Below, piece after piece: positions 31,660-40,990 of a DNA stretch of 64,000 bases; the first letter of the stretch is position 1, and each line of letters opens with the position of its first letter. Source of the DNA: DASRDZ01 sp035569495. Its GTDB lineage: Bacteria > Chloroflexota > Dormibacteria > Aeolococcales > Aeolococcaceae. A program made the position numbers and the translations under genes. Under the pieces are notes generated by a model that saw only the letters and a list, made by a program, of their open reading frames with translations, was not told where the DNA came from and ran no database searches. The stretch lies in NCBI GenBank assembly GCA_035569495.1, contig DATMMX010000051.1, forward strand, positions 88,360-152,359, in the 5' to 3' direction.

Positions 31660-33051
31660 TCAGGCGATCGCGACGCTGAGGCGGATCTGCGCCGGTGCGG
31701 CGCCGCTGTTCGGGTGCAGTGCGTGGCGGGTGCGCAGGCGGTGCAGGCGGCGCGTCCAGTCGGCGTGCCAGCCACCGCTCGGCGCACCGCGGATGGCGGC
31801 GTGGCGCCAGGCGGGCATCGCCGCGCAGACGCGCAGGGTGCGCTCGCAGACGGCGATCGCCTCGTCCAGTCTTCGGCGCCGCTCCAGGGCGATGGCCAGG
31901 GCGCGGGCGGCGCGCAGGTCGGCGGGGTCGGAGTGCCAGAGTGAGCGCCAGAGCTGCAGCGCCTCCTCCTCCCCCGCTCCACCGGCGCGGCGCAGGCGGT
32001 GGGCGAGGCGGTGGGCGGCGCGCCGGTCCCAGGGGTCGCCGCGCGCGGCCATGGTGTCGCGCAGCAGCCGCTCGCTGCGGCCCACCTCGCCCCCGCGCTC
32101 CAGGTGGAGGGCGAGGCGGTAGCGGTCGGCGGCGTGGACCGGGCCGACCATCTCCCCGCCGACGTGGGCGAGCAGCCGGGCGCCGAGGACGGCGGTGGCG
32201 CAGAGGTCGAGCTCGTTGTGGCGGACCACGCCGTCGAGCACGTCGGGCGGCCCGGCCCCGCGCAGCCAGGCCCGGTAGCGGGCCGGCGCCTCGAAGCCGG
32301 GCACGTCGTCGACGCGCTCCATGCCGAGCAGATCGATCTCCGCCTGGCGCAGCGTGCAGGCACCGAGACGGTCTCGAAACAGGCGGCGCACCGGCCCGAG
32401 CAGGTCGCAGTGCGGCCGCCCTTCGAGACCGCGGTCCCCCAGGCGGTTGACGATGCAGCGTGAGCGCAGGGTGGGCACGTCGAAGCTGCGCCCGTTGTAG
32501 GTGACCAGCAGGGCGGCGCCGTCGAGCCGGTCGAGGACGGCGCAGAGCAGCGCGGACTCGGCGCCGGGGTCGGCGAGCAGCACCTGGTGCACCTCCAGCG
32601 TGGTGCCGCGCTGCAGGCCGACGCCGACCAGGAAGGCGACCACCCCGCTGCCGCGCAGGCCCAGGCTCTCGATGTCGAGCACGGCGACGGCGCCGCCGGG
32701 CATGCCGGTGACGTGCCCGGCCGCCGGCGGGTGGGCCAGGCCGAGCAGGCCGTCCGCGGAGCCGAGTGTCGCAGCACCCGCGTTGTCGAGCAGCGGGCTC
32801 AGGTCGACGTCGGCGCGGCGGACCCATGCAGTGCCCGCCGCCGTCTGGTGGGCGTCGAATCCGTGCTGCTGCGGGAAGGCCGGGGCGGCGTAGGCGCGCG
32901 CCACGGCGTCCCGAGCGCGCTGCGCCGCCTCGGGCGACGCCGCGCCGCCGAGGACGCCGAGTCGGGCCAGCTTCTCGCGCAGGCCGGCGACGGTCGCGCG
33001 CCGCGCCGCGGCTGCCGCGTTGTCGTCAAGGTTGGCCGCAACCATCGCCAT
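31660..33051 (-). CDS. mrfB: MrfB/YprB-like exonuclease (RNase H fold) with TPR tail
   Basis: A 463-residue nuclease. The RNase-H-like exonuclease block begins at VAVLDIESLGL (DxE catalytic pair), followed by LLVTYNGRSFDVPTLRSR (NxxxFD) and RHNELDLCATAVL (final Asp). The C-terminal 170 residues are helix-rich repeats (ALQLWRSLWHSDPADLRAARALA) like TPRs. B. subtilis MrfB is the exonuclease partner of the MrfA helicase in mitomycin-lesion repair. Here it starts 12 bases after the helicase stop, the same gene order. I chose the first of two close ATGs (33051, 33045). It is the last gene of this unit; 113 bases separate it from the membrane hydrolase. Confidence 0.88.
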   Translation of the reverse strand: MAMVAANLDDNAAAAARRATVAGLREKLARLGVLGGAASPEAAQRARDAVARAYAAPAFPQQHGFDAHQTAAGTAWVRRADVDLSPLLDNAGAATLGSADGLLGLAHPPAAGHVTGMPGGAVAVLDIESLGLRGSGVVAFLVGVGLQRGTTLEVHQVLLADPGAESALLCAVLDRLDGAALLVTYNGRSFDVPTLRSRCIVNRLGDRGLEGRPHCDLLGPVRRLFRDRLGACTLRQAEIDLLGMERVDDVPGFEAPARYRAWLRGAGPPDVLDGVVRHNELDLCATAVLGARLLAHVGGEMVGPVHAADRYRLALHLERGGEVGRSERLLRDTMAARGDPWDRRAAHRLAHRLRRAGGAGEEEALQLWRSLWHSDPADLRAARALAIALERRRRLDEAIAVCERTLRVCAAMPAWRHAAIRGAPSGGWHADWTRRLHRLRTRHALHPNSGAAPAQIRLSVAIA

Positions 33052-33062
33052 CGCGGTCCCCT

Positions 33063-35555
33063 CTACGCCTCCGCGGCCAGGGCGATGTCGAGCAGCCTGC
33101 GCGTCACCACCCGGCCGTGCACGCCCTCCGGCGCGGGACCGGTGCACGAGGGGCAGCCCGCCGCGCATTCGCAGCCGTCGACGATGCCGATCGCGGCGCT
33201 GAGCAGCTCGACGTGGCGTTCGTGGCAGCGCTCCGCGAAGCCCACGCCACCGGGCACCGCGTCGTAGACGTACACCGTGGGATGGCCGGATGGCGGCCCC
33301 GACTCGTCAAGGCGTTCTCGCGGCCGGAACCCGGCGACATACTCGTCGGGCTCGCGCGGTGGCGCGCTGTCGAGCGGCGAGGCGACCGGGCCGCGACTGG
33401 CCGGTCCCGCCGCGCCGCGCACCTCCGCATGTGTGCCGAGGTCGCGCGGGTCGCACATGCAGAGCAGGCAGGCGGCCTGGTGCAGCGCGGTGGTGGTGCC
33501 GAGCAGCGCCGTCTCCAGCTGCGCGCGGGACATGCCGGCGATCGCCGAAGACTCGTAGGTGAGCCAGAACGCGGTGGTGTGCAGGTCCTGCTCGGGCAGG
33601 GTGATCGGCCCGTAGCCGACGTTCTCGTGGGTGAGGAAGCGGACCTTTTTGTAAATCGTCGCCAGCCGCGACACGCGCACCTCGCCGAGGCTGCGCTTGC
33701 AACGGTCACCGGTGGGTCCGTCGTAGCGCTCCAGCACGGTGACGCTGTGCCGCGTCTCCGCCACCGTGTAGTGGTCGACCTCGATGGGGTGGACGTAGGC
33801 GCGCTTCTCCTCCCAGTCGAGCCGCTCGACGTGGAACTGCCGTCCCTCGTGCAGGTAGATGGCGTCGTCGTGGACCAGCACGGGAGCGGCGAACTGGTCG
33901 ACCTCGCCGATGACCCGGCCGTGGCTGCCGGGCCGTCCGCCCGCCGAGCCCGCCCACGGGCCCTGGGGTCCCTGCCCCGGGCCGTCGGGAGACGACGACG
34001 TGTCGATGATCACCACGTTGGTGGCGGCGGCGCTGCGCAGCGAGATCGCCTCGGCGGGAAAGGCGTCGGCGGCCCAGTGGTAGCGCTCGCCGGAGCGGTG
34101 CACCAGGCCGTCCTCGACGAAGCAGTCGAGCAGGCCGCCGACCTCGGCGGTGCCGAAGCGCTCGCCCTGCTCGAAGGCGAGCTCGAAGGCCGCGGCCTGG
34201 AGGTGGCCGCCGAGGACGAGCAGGTTGTCGGGGTCGATCAGGCCCTGCTCGGCGGGCTGGTCGAGCAGGTAGGACGGGTTGCGGACGAGGAACTGGTCGA
34301 GCGGTGAGTCGGTGGCGATGAACACGCCCAGCGACGTGGTGTCGCGGCGCCCGGCGCGGCCGAGCTGCTGCCACGTCGACGCCACCGTGCCCGGATAGCC
34401 GACCAGCACCGCGGCGTCGAGGTTGCCGATGTCGATACCCAGCTCCAGGGCGTTTGTGCTGACCACGGCACGAACCGAGCCGTCCCGCAGACCCGACTCG
34501 ATTGCGCGGCGCTGCAATGGCAGGTAGCCGCTGCGATAGCCGCGAACCGGGCCCGGCACGCCCGGTGACGGCGGCGGGTGCAGGCGCTGCAGGTAGGTGA
34601 GCAGCACCTCGACACTGCTTCGACTGCGCGCGAACGCAATCGTCTGGAGGTCGCGGCGGACCAGCTCGGCGACCAGGCGACGGGCTTCGAGGGTGGCGCT
34701 GCGGCGCACGCCGAGCGCGCGGTCGACCAGTGGCGGGTTCCAGAACCACAGCCGCCGCGGCGCGCGCGGGGCGCCGTTGCCGTCGATGCAGCGCACCGGC
34801 CGTTCCAGCAGGCGGGTGGCCAGCTCGGCGGGGTTGCCGATGGTCGCCGAGCAGGCGATGACCACCGGGTTGCTGCCGTAGAAGCGGCAGAGGCGGAGCA
34901 GGCGGCGCAGCACGTTGGCCAGGTGCGAGCCGAAGACACCGCGATAGGCGTGCAGCTCGTCGACCACGATGTAGCGCAGGTGCTGGAAGAGTCGCACCCA
35001 GCCGGTGTGGTTGGGCAGCACGCCGCTGTGCAGCATGTCGGGGTTGGTGACCACGATGCTGCCCGCCTGGCGCACGGCCTGACGCACCCCGGGCGGCGTG
35101 TCGCCGTCGAAGGTGGCGGCGCGCAGGGTGCCGGGGAGGTGGCGGGCGATGTCCTGCAGGCCGGCCAGCTGGTCCTGGGCGAGCGCCTTGGTGGGGAACA
35201 GCCAGAGCGCGCGCGCTTCGGGGTCGCGCAGCCAGGCGTCGAGCACGGGCAGCGTGTAGCAGAGCGACTTGCCCGACGCGGTGGGCGTGACCACCACCAC
35301 GTCCTGCCCGTCGAGCGCGGCGGTGACCGCCTCGGCCTGGTGGGTGTAGAGCCGGTCGACGCCGCGCTGGTGGAGGGCGTCGCGCAGCGCGGGATGGAGA
35401 CGGTCGGGCCACGGACCGTGCCGTGCGGGCTCGGCGGGCAGGATGGCCTCGTGGGCGATGCGGCCGGCGCAGAGCGGGGAGCGCCGGATCTCGTCGAGGG
35501 CGGCGGCGACGGGGTCCGCGGGCGGGGCGCTGGGGAGGGGTTGCAGGACGGCCAT
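33063..35555 (-). CDS. mrfA: MrfA/YprA-like DEAD/H-box helicase with DUF1998 domain
   Basis: An 830-residue superfamily-2 helicase. Motif I PTASGKS is near residue 92, motif II VVDELHAY near 198, motif III CSATIGNP, then TNALELGIDIG and motif VI QQLGRAGRRD. The C-terminal DUF1998 domain carries the four-cysteine zinc site: CLLCMCDPRDLG and CECAAGCPSCTG (near 795). This is the architecture of B. subtilis MrfA (YprA), which unwinds DNA for mitomycin C damage repair with MrfB. The ATG at 35555 (MAVLQPLPSAPP) was chosen over upstream frames because a promoter and LexA box sit directly upstream. Length agrees with the family (about 750-850). Confidence 0.92.
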   Translation of the reverse strand: MAVLQPLPSAPPADPVAAALDEIRRSPLCAGRIAHEAILPAEPARHGPWPDRLHPALRDALHQRGVDRLYTHQAEAVTAALDGQDVVVVTPTASGKSLCYTLPVLDAWLRDPEARALWLFPTKALAQDQLAGLQDIARHLPGTLRAATFDGDTPPGVRQAVRQAGSIVVTNPDMLHSGVLPNHTGWVRLFQHLRYIVVDELHAYRGVFGSHLANVLRRLLRLCRFYGSNPVVIACSATIGNPAELATRLLERPVRCIDGNGAPRAPRRLWFWNPPLVDRALGVRRSATLEARRLVAELVRRDLQTIAFARSRSSVEVLLTYLQRLHPPPSPGVPGPVRGYRSGYLPLQRRAIESGLRDGSVRAVVSTNALELGIDIGNLDAAVLVGYPGTVASTWQQLGRAGRRDTTSLGVFIATDSPLDQFLVRNPSYLLDQPAEQGLIDPDNLLVLGGHLQAAAFELAFEQGERFGTAEVGGLLDCFVEDGLVHRSGERYHWAADAFPAEAISLRSAAATNVVIIDTSSSPDGPGQGPQGPWAGSAGGRPGSHGRVIGEVDQFAAPVLVHDDAIYLHEGRQFHVERLDWEEKRAYVHPIEVDHYTVAETRHSVTVLERYDGPTGDRCKRSLGEVRVSRLATIYKKVRFLTHENVGYGPITLPEQDLHTTAFWLTYESSAIAGMSRAQLETALLGTTTALHQAACLLCMCDPRDLGTHAEVRGAAGPASRGPVASPLDSAPPREPDEYVAGFRPRERLDESGPPSGHPTVYVYDAVPGGVGFAERCHERHVELLSAAIGIVDGCECAAGCPSCTGPAPEGVHGRVVTRRLLDIALAAEA

Positions 35556-35565
35556 GGCGGCTGGT

Positions 35566-35594
35566 AGCGTAGCGAACGTACGTTCGACTTGCAA
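35566..35594 (-). promoter_or_regulatory. mrfAB promoter with LexA (SOS) box
   Basis: A perfect 14-base palindrome CGAACGTACGTTCG at 35573-35586 matches the Gram-positive/actinobacterial LexA consensus CGAACRNRYGTTYG. It lies within a 17-base spacer between TTGCAA (35589-35594) and TACGCT (35566-35571) on the minus strand, so a bound LexA would cover the promoter. Transcription would start only about four bases before the helicase ATG, giving an almost leaderless message. Confidence 0.75.
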
Positions 35595-35677
35595 CACCCA
35601 ACTCGCCACGGAGGACCCGCCAGGGATCACGGAATCGACGGGGCCCGCCGAGGCGGCCGAACCGGCAAACTGTCGGA

Positions 35678-36976
35678 ATGACCTCCTCCCCCACGACCGG
35701 GACAGTTCCACGCGTCTCCACGCTCAGCAACGGCGTGACTCTGCTCAACGCGCCGATGCCCAGCCGCAACGTCGGCGTGATGCTCATCGTTCGCGCAGGT
35801 TCGCGCGACGAGACGCCCCAGACCGCGGGGCTGGCGCACTTCCTGGAGCACCTCTTCTTCAAGGGGACCGCGCGGCGTCCGACGGCGATGGAGATCTCGC
35901 GCGAGGTCGACCGGCTCGGCGCCGTGACCAACGCCTACACCGACACCGAGGAGGTCGCCTACTACGCCGAGGGTCAGGCGGCGTCGCTCGACCAGCTCGC
36001 CGACATCGTCACCGACATGCTCAGCCATCCCCTCTTCGAGGCCGAGGAGGTGGAGCGCGAGCGCAACGTGGTGCTGCAGGAGCTGGCGGCGCGCCTGCTC
36101 CGCCCCCAGGGCTGGATCGGCGACCGCATCCTCAGCGTGGCCTTCGGCGGCGATCAGCCGATGTCGTGGTCGGCCGCCGGCTACCCGTCGGTCGTCGCCC
36201 ACGTCCAGCGCGACGCCATCGTCGACTACCACCGCTCCTTCTACGCCCCGTCCGCGATGGCGCTGGTGATCGCCGGCGGCGCCGAGATCAGCGACGACCG
36301 CGCCCTCGAGCTGCTCCGCGACGTCCCCAACGCGACGCCCAAGCCGCGCATCCCCGCGGTTTGGGGACAGGGCGAGCGCTACGTCGCCAACGTCCGCCCG
36401 ATCAGCGCCGACGAGGAGCAGCAGGTCGACCTCCTGCTCGCCTTCCCTGGCCTGGCCGCGAGCGACGAGGACCGCACCTGCCTGTCGGTGATGACCCACA
36501 TCCTCGGCGTGGGCATGTCCTCACGCCTCTTCCACACCGTGCGCGAGCGCGAGGGTCTCTGCTACCGCATCGGCGCCGGGCACGAGCCGTTCGACGACAC
36601 CGGCCTGTTCAGCATCTCCACCGCCACCCGCCCCGACGACGCGCCGCGCGCCGTGCAGCTCTCCGTCCGCGAGCTGCGCCGCATGGCCGAGGAGCGCGTG
36701 CCCGAGGACGAGCTGGAGGCGGCCAAGGCGTCGATGATCGGCCGGCTGCTGCGCGGCACCGAGACCGCGGGGGCCAGCTCGCACTGGTACGCGTCGCGCT
36801 GGCGCGCGGGGCTGTCGATGGAGACGCCCGACGCGCGCTCGTCGGCGATCGCCGCGGTCACCGCAGAGCAGGTGCAGCGCGTCGCCTCACGCGTCGTGGA
36901 CCGCATCGGGGATGTGCGCCTCGCGCTGGTCGGCCCACGCGACCAAGGCAACGACCTGCTCGAAGCCGCGGCCTAG
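35678..36976 (+). CDS. M16 family zinc metallopeptidase
   Basis: A 432-residue peptidase of the pitrilysin/processing-peptidase family. The inverted zinc motif HxxEH is AHFLEH with His54, Glu57 and His58, and the third ligand Glu135 lies in NVVLQELAAR. The second, inactive M16 domain carries the family segment REREGLCYRIGAG. No signal peptide is visible, so it is likely cytoplasmic, as are the related Bacillus and mycobacterial forms. The ATG at 35678 gives a normal start; the 122-base region upstream is shared with the divergent mrfAB promoter, so the two could be exposed to the same LexA site. Peptide substrates unknown. Confidence 0.92.
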   Translation: MTSSPTTGTVPRVSTLSNGVTLLNAPMPSRNVGVMLIVRAGSRDETPQTAGLAHFLEHLFFKGTARRPTAMEISREVDRLGAVTNAYTDTEEVAYYAEGQAASLDQLADIVTDMLSHPLFEAEEVERERNVVLQELAARLLRPQGWIGDRILSVAFGGDQPMSWSAAGYPSVVAHVQRDAIVDYHRSFYAPSAMALVIAGGAEISDDRALELLRDVPNATPKPRIPAVWGQGERYVANVRPISADEEQQVDLLLAFPGLAASDEDRTCLSVMTHILGVGMSSRLFHTVREREGLCYRIGAGHEPFDDTGLFSISTATRPDDAPRAVQLSVRELRRMAEERVPEDELEAAKASMIGRLLRGTETAGASSHWYASRWRAGLSMETPDARSSAIAAVTAEQVQRVASRVVDRIGDVRLALVGPRDQGNDLLEAAA

Positions 36977-36992
36977 CCCGGCTCAGCCGGGC
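36976..36992. terminator. Hairpin between convergent genes
   Basis: A 7-bp stem GCCCGGC-TCA-GCCGGGC starts at the last base of the M16 stop codon and is followed by AAACTA. It sits between two convergent stops 20 bases apart and may serve both as an end signal. No T-run. Confidence 0.4.
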
Positions 36993-36995
36993 AAA

Positions 36996-39635
36996 CTATC
37001 CATCCAGCCTGCCGGTGGTCTTGGCCAGGCGGATGACGTCGCGGACGTCCTGCCGCTCGGGCGCGATCATCGCAATCTTGCGATAGACGCCGATCGCGCC
37101 CTCGTCGTCGGACCGCGAGCGCATCAGCTCGGCGATCCGCTCCAGGTAGCCGACGGCCAGCTCGATCTCCTGGTCGTTGAGGCAGATGTCGGAGAGGCGC
37201 CACAGCGGGGTCTCGTAGAGCGGGTCGGCGCGCCAGGCGGCGAGGTAGCAGTTGGTCGCCGAACGGCTCTGGCCGAGGGCGCGGCAGCGGTCGCCGGAGT
37301 CGAGGGCGAGGTCGGCGATCTCGCGTCCGCCGAGCTGCTGGGCGAGGCGCTGGAGCAGCGCGCCCGCCTCGGCGCCCCGCTTCTTGCGCAGGTGCTCGTC
37401 GAGCTGGCGGCGGGCGGTGGGCAGGTCGGGGACGCTGTCGTCCACACCGCGACGCTTCTTGCGGCCGCGGTCGTGGTCGTCGTCGACCACGGAGGCTGCC
37501 TGGAAGGCGGCGCGGGCGGCCTCCTCGCGGCGCTTCTGGGCCATGCGCTCGGCGAGGAGCTGGGCGCGGGGCGACTGGCGGACGCCCCAGTGGCCGTCGT
37601 CGTGGGGATCAGCGGGGTGGTCGGTGCTCGCCGGCTGTGGCGCGACGGGCGCTGCGGGTGCGGTGTTTTCCGGGGCAGGCGCGGCGGGCGGACCAGCGGC
37701 ATCGTGGGGCGTGAGGAACGGGTTGTCCGCCGCGGGCGCCGGGAACTCCAGGACGCCGGGGTCGGTGAGGTGGAAGCCCTCGACCGGCGCGATCGGGAAC
37801 GGCGTGGCGGACGGGTCGATCGGCGTCGCGTAGGACGGGCGCGCGACGGGGCCGGGGGTCCAGAGCGGTTGGGGGTCCGGCGCCGGCAGCGGCGTGATGA
37901 ACAGCCGCGCCGCGTCGTCGGCGGCGGGGAAGGGGTGGAGGGGCTGCTCGGCGAGCGCGGGGGGCTTGGGCAGGTCGAGGTCGGGCGCCTGCGCGGCGAA
38001 TGCCGGGGTCAGGTCGTGGGCGGCGGCGACATCGGCCGCTGCGGCGAACGGCGCGGCGAGTTCCCGGTCGGCCGCGGCCGGGGCGAACGGTGCAGCAACA
38101 TCGGCGGCGTCCGTGGGTGACGGAGCGTCGAAGTCCGCGGCGACGGCGTGGTCGGGCGCAGCATCCGCGGGCGCGGCGGCGAACGACGGCGTCCATTCGT
38201 AAGCGGCGTCCTGCTCCGTTGCGGCGTCGGTCGCATCGGTGGGTGACGCGGCGGCATCGGCGGGAGCGGTGGCGAAGGTGAACGGGCCGAACGGGACTCC
38301 CATCTCCTCCTCGAAATCCTCGACCTCGGCGGCCGGGGCTGCGGGCTCCGGCTCCGGCTGCGCTGCGGGCTCAGCCAGGCCCCAGGGCACGGATGGCACG
38401 CCGTAGCTGTCGTCGTCGGACGGGTGCTGGGCTTCCACCGGCTCGGCGGGGACCAGCTCCGGCAGGGCGACGGGCTCGACGGACGGGGTCTCGGTGTGGC
38501 CGTTGTCGTGGCGGGCGGCCAGCGGTGGGAGGCGACGGAACTGGCGGGGAACCCGCAGCAGGTCGCGCGGCGGCTTGACGCCGTTGGCGGGGCCGGTGAG
38601 TGCGACGGGCTCGGTGTCGAGGGCGGACGAAGCGGCCGGATCGGCCTGCGGCTCGTCCGTCCAGGTCGCGGCGGCATCCACGGCGTGAAGGTGCGGCTCG
38701 TCCGCCGTCGGCTCCGGCGCCTGCCACTGCTCGGGCGACACGCCGTTGCCAGCGGTCTCGGCGACGGCCTCGCCCGCGACGGGTTCAGCCTCGAAGCCAT
38801 CGGCATCCGGTCCGTCGGGCGCGAACGCCTCCGCCACCTCGGCCTCGACAGGCTCGACAACAGTTTCGGCGACGGGCGCGCCGGCCTCGGCGGCGGCGAC
38901 CGCGTCTGTCGCGGACACGTTGTCGCCCGCCCACTCCCACTCGGCGGCCGCCTCGGCGACATCCGCCCAGTGGCTCTCAGCCCCCGCGATCAGCGCCTCC
39001 GCCGTCCGCATCACGCTCTCCGCGTCGGCGAACTCCACCACCGCGGCCTCGGGAGCCGCGTCCATCTCGTCCAGAACGGCAGCCTCGGCTTCACCGATCG
39101 CAAACCCCGCACCCGCAGGCGCCAGCGGCTCGACGTCGCGCGTCGCCACCCGGTAGACCTCGCGCACCGGCGGCGGCGGCGCCGCCTCCTCCCACAGACG
39201 CACCGGCGCGCGCACCGCCACGGGCTCGTCGGCGCCCGGCACGTCGGCGGGCGTGAACGCCACCGGCGTCCGCGGCTCCGGCCCGCTGCCGGAGATCGGC
39301 GGCGGAAGCGACACCGGCTGATCGGCCAGCTCGGCGGGATGGACCGCGTCGAGCGCCAGCAGGAACTCGTAGATGGCGCGGCGCAGGCGCTTGCTCAGCG
39401 CCCGGGCGACCTCACCGGCACCCTGCTCCAGGGCGTACTGCGACGCCTGCTCGGCGACCGCCAGCAGTGCCGCCTCGTCCATCGCGCCGTGGCTCTCCAG
39501 CTCGTCCAGCCGCGCGTCGAGCAGCTCCGGCAGCCCCTCGAGCTGCGGGGCGACGGTGACGGCGACGTCGAGCCAGGCCCGGCGCAGCACGGCGGCCTGG
39601 GAGGCGGCGGAGGTGGAGGGTGTCTCGGAGCTCAC
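36996..39635 (-). CDS. TPR-like protein with long Ala/Pro/Asp-rich middle
   Basis: An 879-residue protein from a GTG at 39635. Residues 1-115 form a helical domain (AWLDVAVTVAPQLEGLPELL). Residues about 120-690 are low in complexity (Ala, Pro, Glu, Asp) with repeated short blocks such as ATDAVAAAEAGAPVAETV and probably unfolded. The last 150 residues are folded helices resembling TPRs (ALLQRLAQQLGGREIADLAL, GAIGVYRKIAMIAPERQD). There is no signal peptide or membrane helix. It may be a scaffold or regulator joined by a tether, but I do not recognise it. The Lys/Arg stretch RGRKKRRG before the TPR part could bind nucleic acid or membrane; this is speculation. Confidence 0.8.
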   Translation of the reverse strand: MSSETPSTSAASQAAVLRRAWLDVAVTVAPQLEGLPELLDARLDELESHGAMDEAALLAVAEQASQYALEQGAGEVARALSKRLRRAIYEFLLALDAVHPAELADQPVSLPPPISGSGPEPRTPVAFTPADVPGADEPVAVRAPVRLWEEAAPPPPVREVYRVATRDVEPLAPAGAGFAIGEAEAAVLDEMDAAPEAAVVEFADAESVMRTAEALIAGAESHWADVAEAAAEWEWAGDNVSATDAVAAAEAGAPVAETVVEPVEAEVAEAFAPDGPDADGFEAEPVAGEAVAETAGNGVSPEQWQAPEPTADEPHLHAVDAAATWTDEPQADPAASSALDTEPVALTGPANGVKPPRDLLRVPRQFRRLPPLAARHDNGHTETPSVEPVALPELVPAEPVEAQHPSDDDSYGVPSVPWGLAEPAAQPEPEPAAPAAEVEDFEEEMGVPFGPFTFATAPADAAASPTDATDAATEQDAAYEWTPSFAAAPADAAPDHAVAADFDAPSPTDAADVAAPFAPAAADRELAAPFAAAADVAAAHDLTPAFAAQAPDLDLPKPPALAEQPLHPFPAADDAARLFITPLPAPDPQPLWTPGPVARPSYATPIDPSATPFPIAPVEGFHLTDPGVLEFPAPAADNPFLTPHDAAGPPAAPAPENTAPAAPVAPQPASTDHPADPHDDGHWGVRQSPRAQLLAERMAQKRREEAARAAFQAASVVDDDHDRGRKKRRGVDDSVPDLPTARRQLDEHLRKKRGAEAGALLQRLAQQLGGREIADLALDSGDRCRALGQSRSATNCYLAAWRADPLYETPLWRLSDICLNDQEIELAVGYLERIAELMRSRSDDEGAIGVYRKIAMIAPERQDVRDVIRLAKTTGRLDG

Positions 39636-39770
39636 GGGTGCACCGGGGGGAAGGTCATCGCGTCACCGATTGTCGAGCCCCGCCCGATCGGGCCCCGACG
39701 CGGGACGGCCACGAATCCGTGACAGCGCGTGTACCGCCACCTACCCGGATCGCCACCGGTTCGCCAGAAG

Positions 39771-40856
39771 TCAGCCCTGGAGCTTCTCCACCAGCGCGTC
39801 GGCGACCTGCGAGGTGCCCACGGCGGTCGGGTCGTCGCGGTCCGGCTTCATGTCGTAGGTGACCGAGCGGCCTTCGCGGATGACCTCCGCCAGGGCCCGC
39901 TCCAGGCGCTCGGCGGCCTCGCCCTCGCCGATGTGGCGGAGCATCAGCACGCCGCTGAACATCATCGCCATCGGGTTGGTCTTGTTGAGCCCCGCGTACT
40001 TCGGCGCCGACCCGTGGGTGGCCTCGAAGACGGCGATCTCGTCACCCATGTTGGCGCCCGGGGCCAGGCCCAGGCCGCCGATCAACCCTGCACAGAGATC
40101 GGAGAGGATGTCGCCGTACAGGTTGGGCATCACCATGACGTCGTAGAGCTCGGGCTTCTGCACCAGCTGCATGGCCATGTTGTCGACGATGCGGTCCTCG
40201 AACTCCAGGTCGGGATACTCGCGGGCGACGTCCTCGGCGACGCGAAGCCACAGGCCATCGGTGTGCTTCATGATGTTGGCCTTGTGCACCGCGGTGATCT
40301 TGTGTCGACCGTTGGCGCGCGCCCACTCGAACGCGAAGCGGAAGACGCGCTGGGTGCCGAAGATGGAGATGGGCTTGATGGAGATGCCGCTGTCGCGGCG
40401 GATGTCCTTGCCGGCCAGGCGGTTGATGTACTCGATCAGCTCCAGGGTGTCGCCCTCGCCCTCGGCGAACTCGATCCCTGCATAGAGATCCTCGGTGTTC
40501 TCGCGGACGATGACCACGTCGATGTCGTCGTAGCGCGAGCGCACGCCGGGGTAGGACTTGCAGGGGCGCACCAGCGCGTAGAGGTCGAGCTCCTTGCGCA
40601 GCGCCACGTTGACGCTGCGGATGCCCTTGCCGATCGGCGTGGTCAGCGGTCCCTTGATGGCCACCTTGTTGCGCCGGATCGACTCGAGGACGTGCTCGGG
40701 CATGGGCTGCCCGTACTTCTCCATCACGTCGAGACCGGCGTCGTGGACCTCCCACTCGATGTCCGCACCGGTGGCGTCGATGGCGCGGCGCGCCGCCTCG
40801 CTGACCTCGGGACCGACCCCGTCGCCCGGGATCAACGTGATGGTGTGTCGCGCCAT
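39771..40856 (-). CDS. NAD-type isocitrate dehydrogenase
   Basis: A 361-residue beta-decarboxylating dehydrogenase. The isocitrate-type substrate loop RSVNVALRKELDLYALVRPCKS has the Ser-x-Asn expected for isocitrate; ENTEDLYAGIE and VMPNLYGDILSD bind metal, and HGSAPKYAG is the cofactor-pocket motif. The length and ATHGSAP type fit the short NAD-dependent class, not isopropylmalate dehydrogenase, although that remains the main alternative. It oxidises isocitrate to 2-oxoglutarate in the cytoplasm. The ATG at 40856 has GGAGG eleven bases ahead. It stands alone between the TPR gene (same direction) and mutY (divergent). Confidence 0.9.
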   Translation of the reverse strand: MARHTITLIPGDGVGPEVSEAARRAIDATGADIEWEVHDAGLDVMEKYGQPMPEHVLESIRRNKVAIKGPLTTPIGKGIRSVNVALRKELDLYALVRPCKSYPGVRSRYDDIDVVIVRENTEDLYAGIEFAEGEGDTLELIEYINRLAGKDIRRDSGISIKPISIFGTQRVFRFAFEWARANGRHKITAVHKANIMKHTDGLWLRVAEDVAREYPDLEFEDRIVDNMAMQLVQKPELYDVMVMPNLYGDILSDLCAGLIGGLGLAPGANMGDEIAVFEATHGSAPKYAGLNKTNPMAMMFSGVLMLRHIGEGEAAERLERALAEVIREGRSVTYDMKPDRDDPTAVGTSQVADALVEKLQG

Positions 40857-40990
40857 GTGCCCAGAACCTCCGCGGGAACGCAAAGAGAGAATGCTGCCGA
40901 CCGGCGACCTTAGCACCGCGGCGGCCCACCTCGCGGCGTGCGGTCACCGGTGCACGACGGCGCCGGCAGGATGTCCCAGACTCGAGTCCC

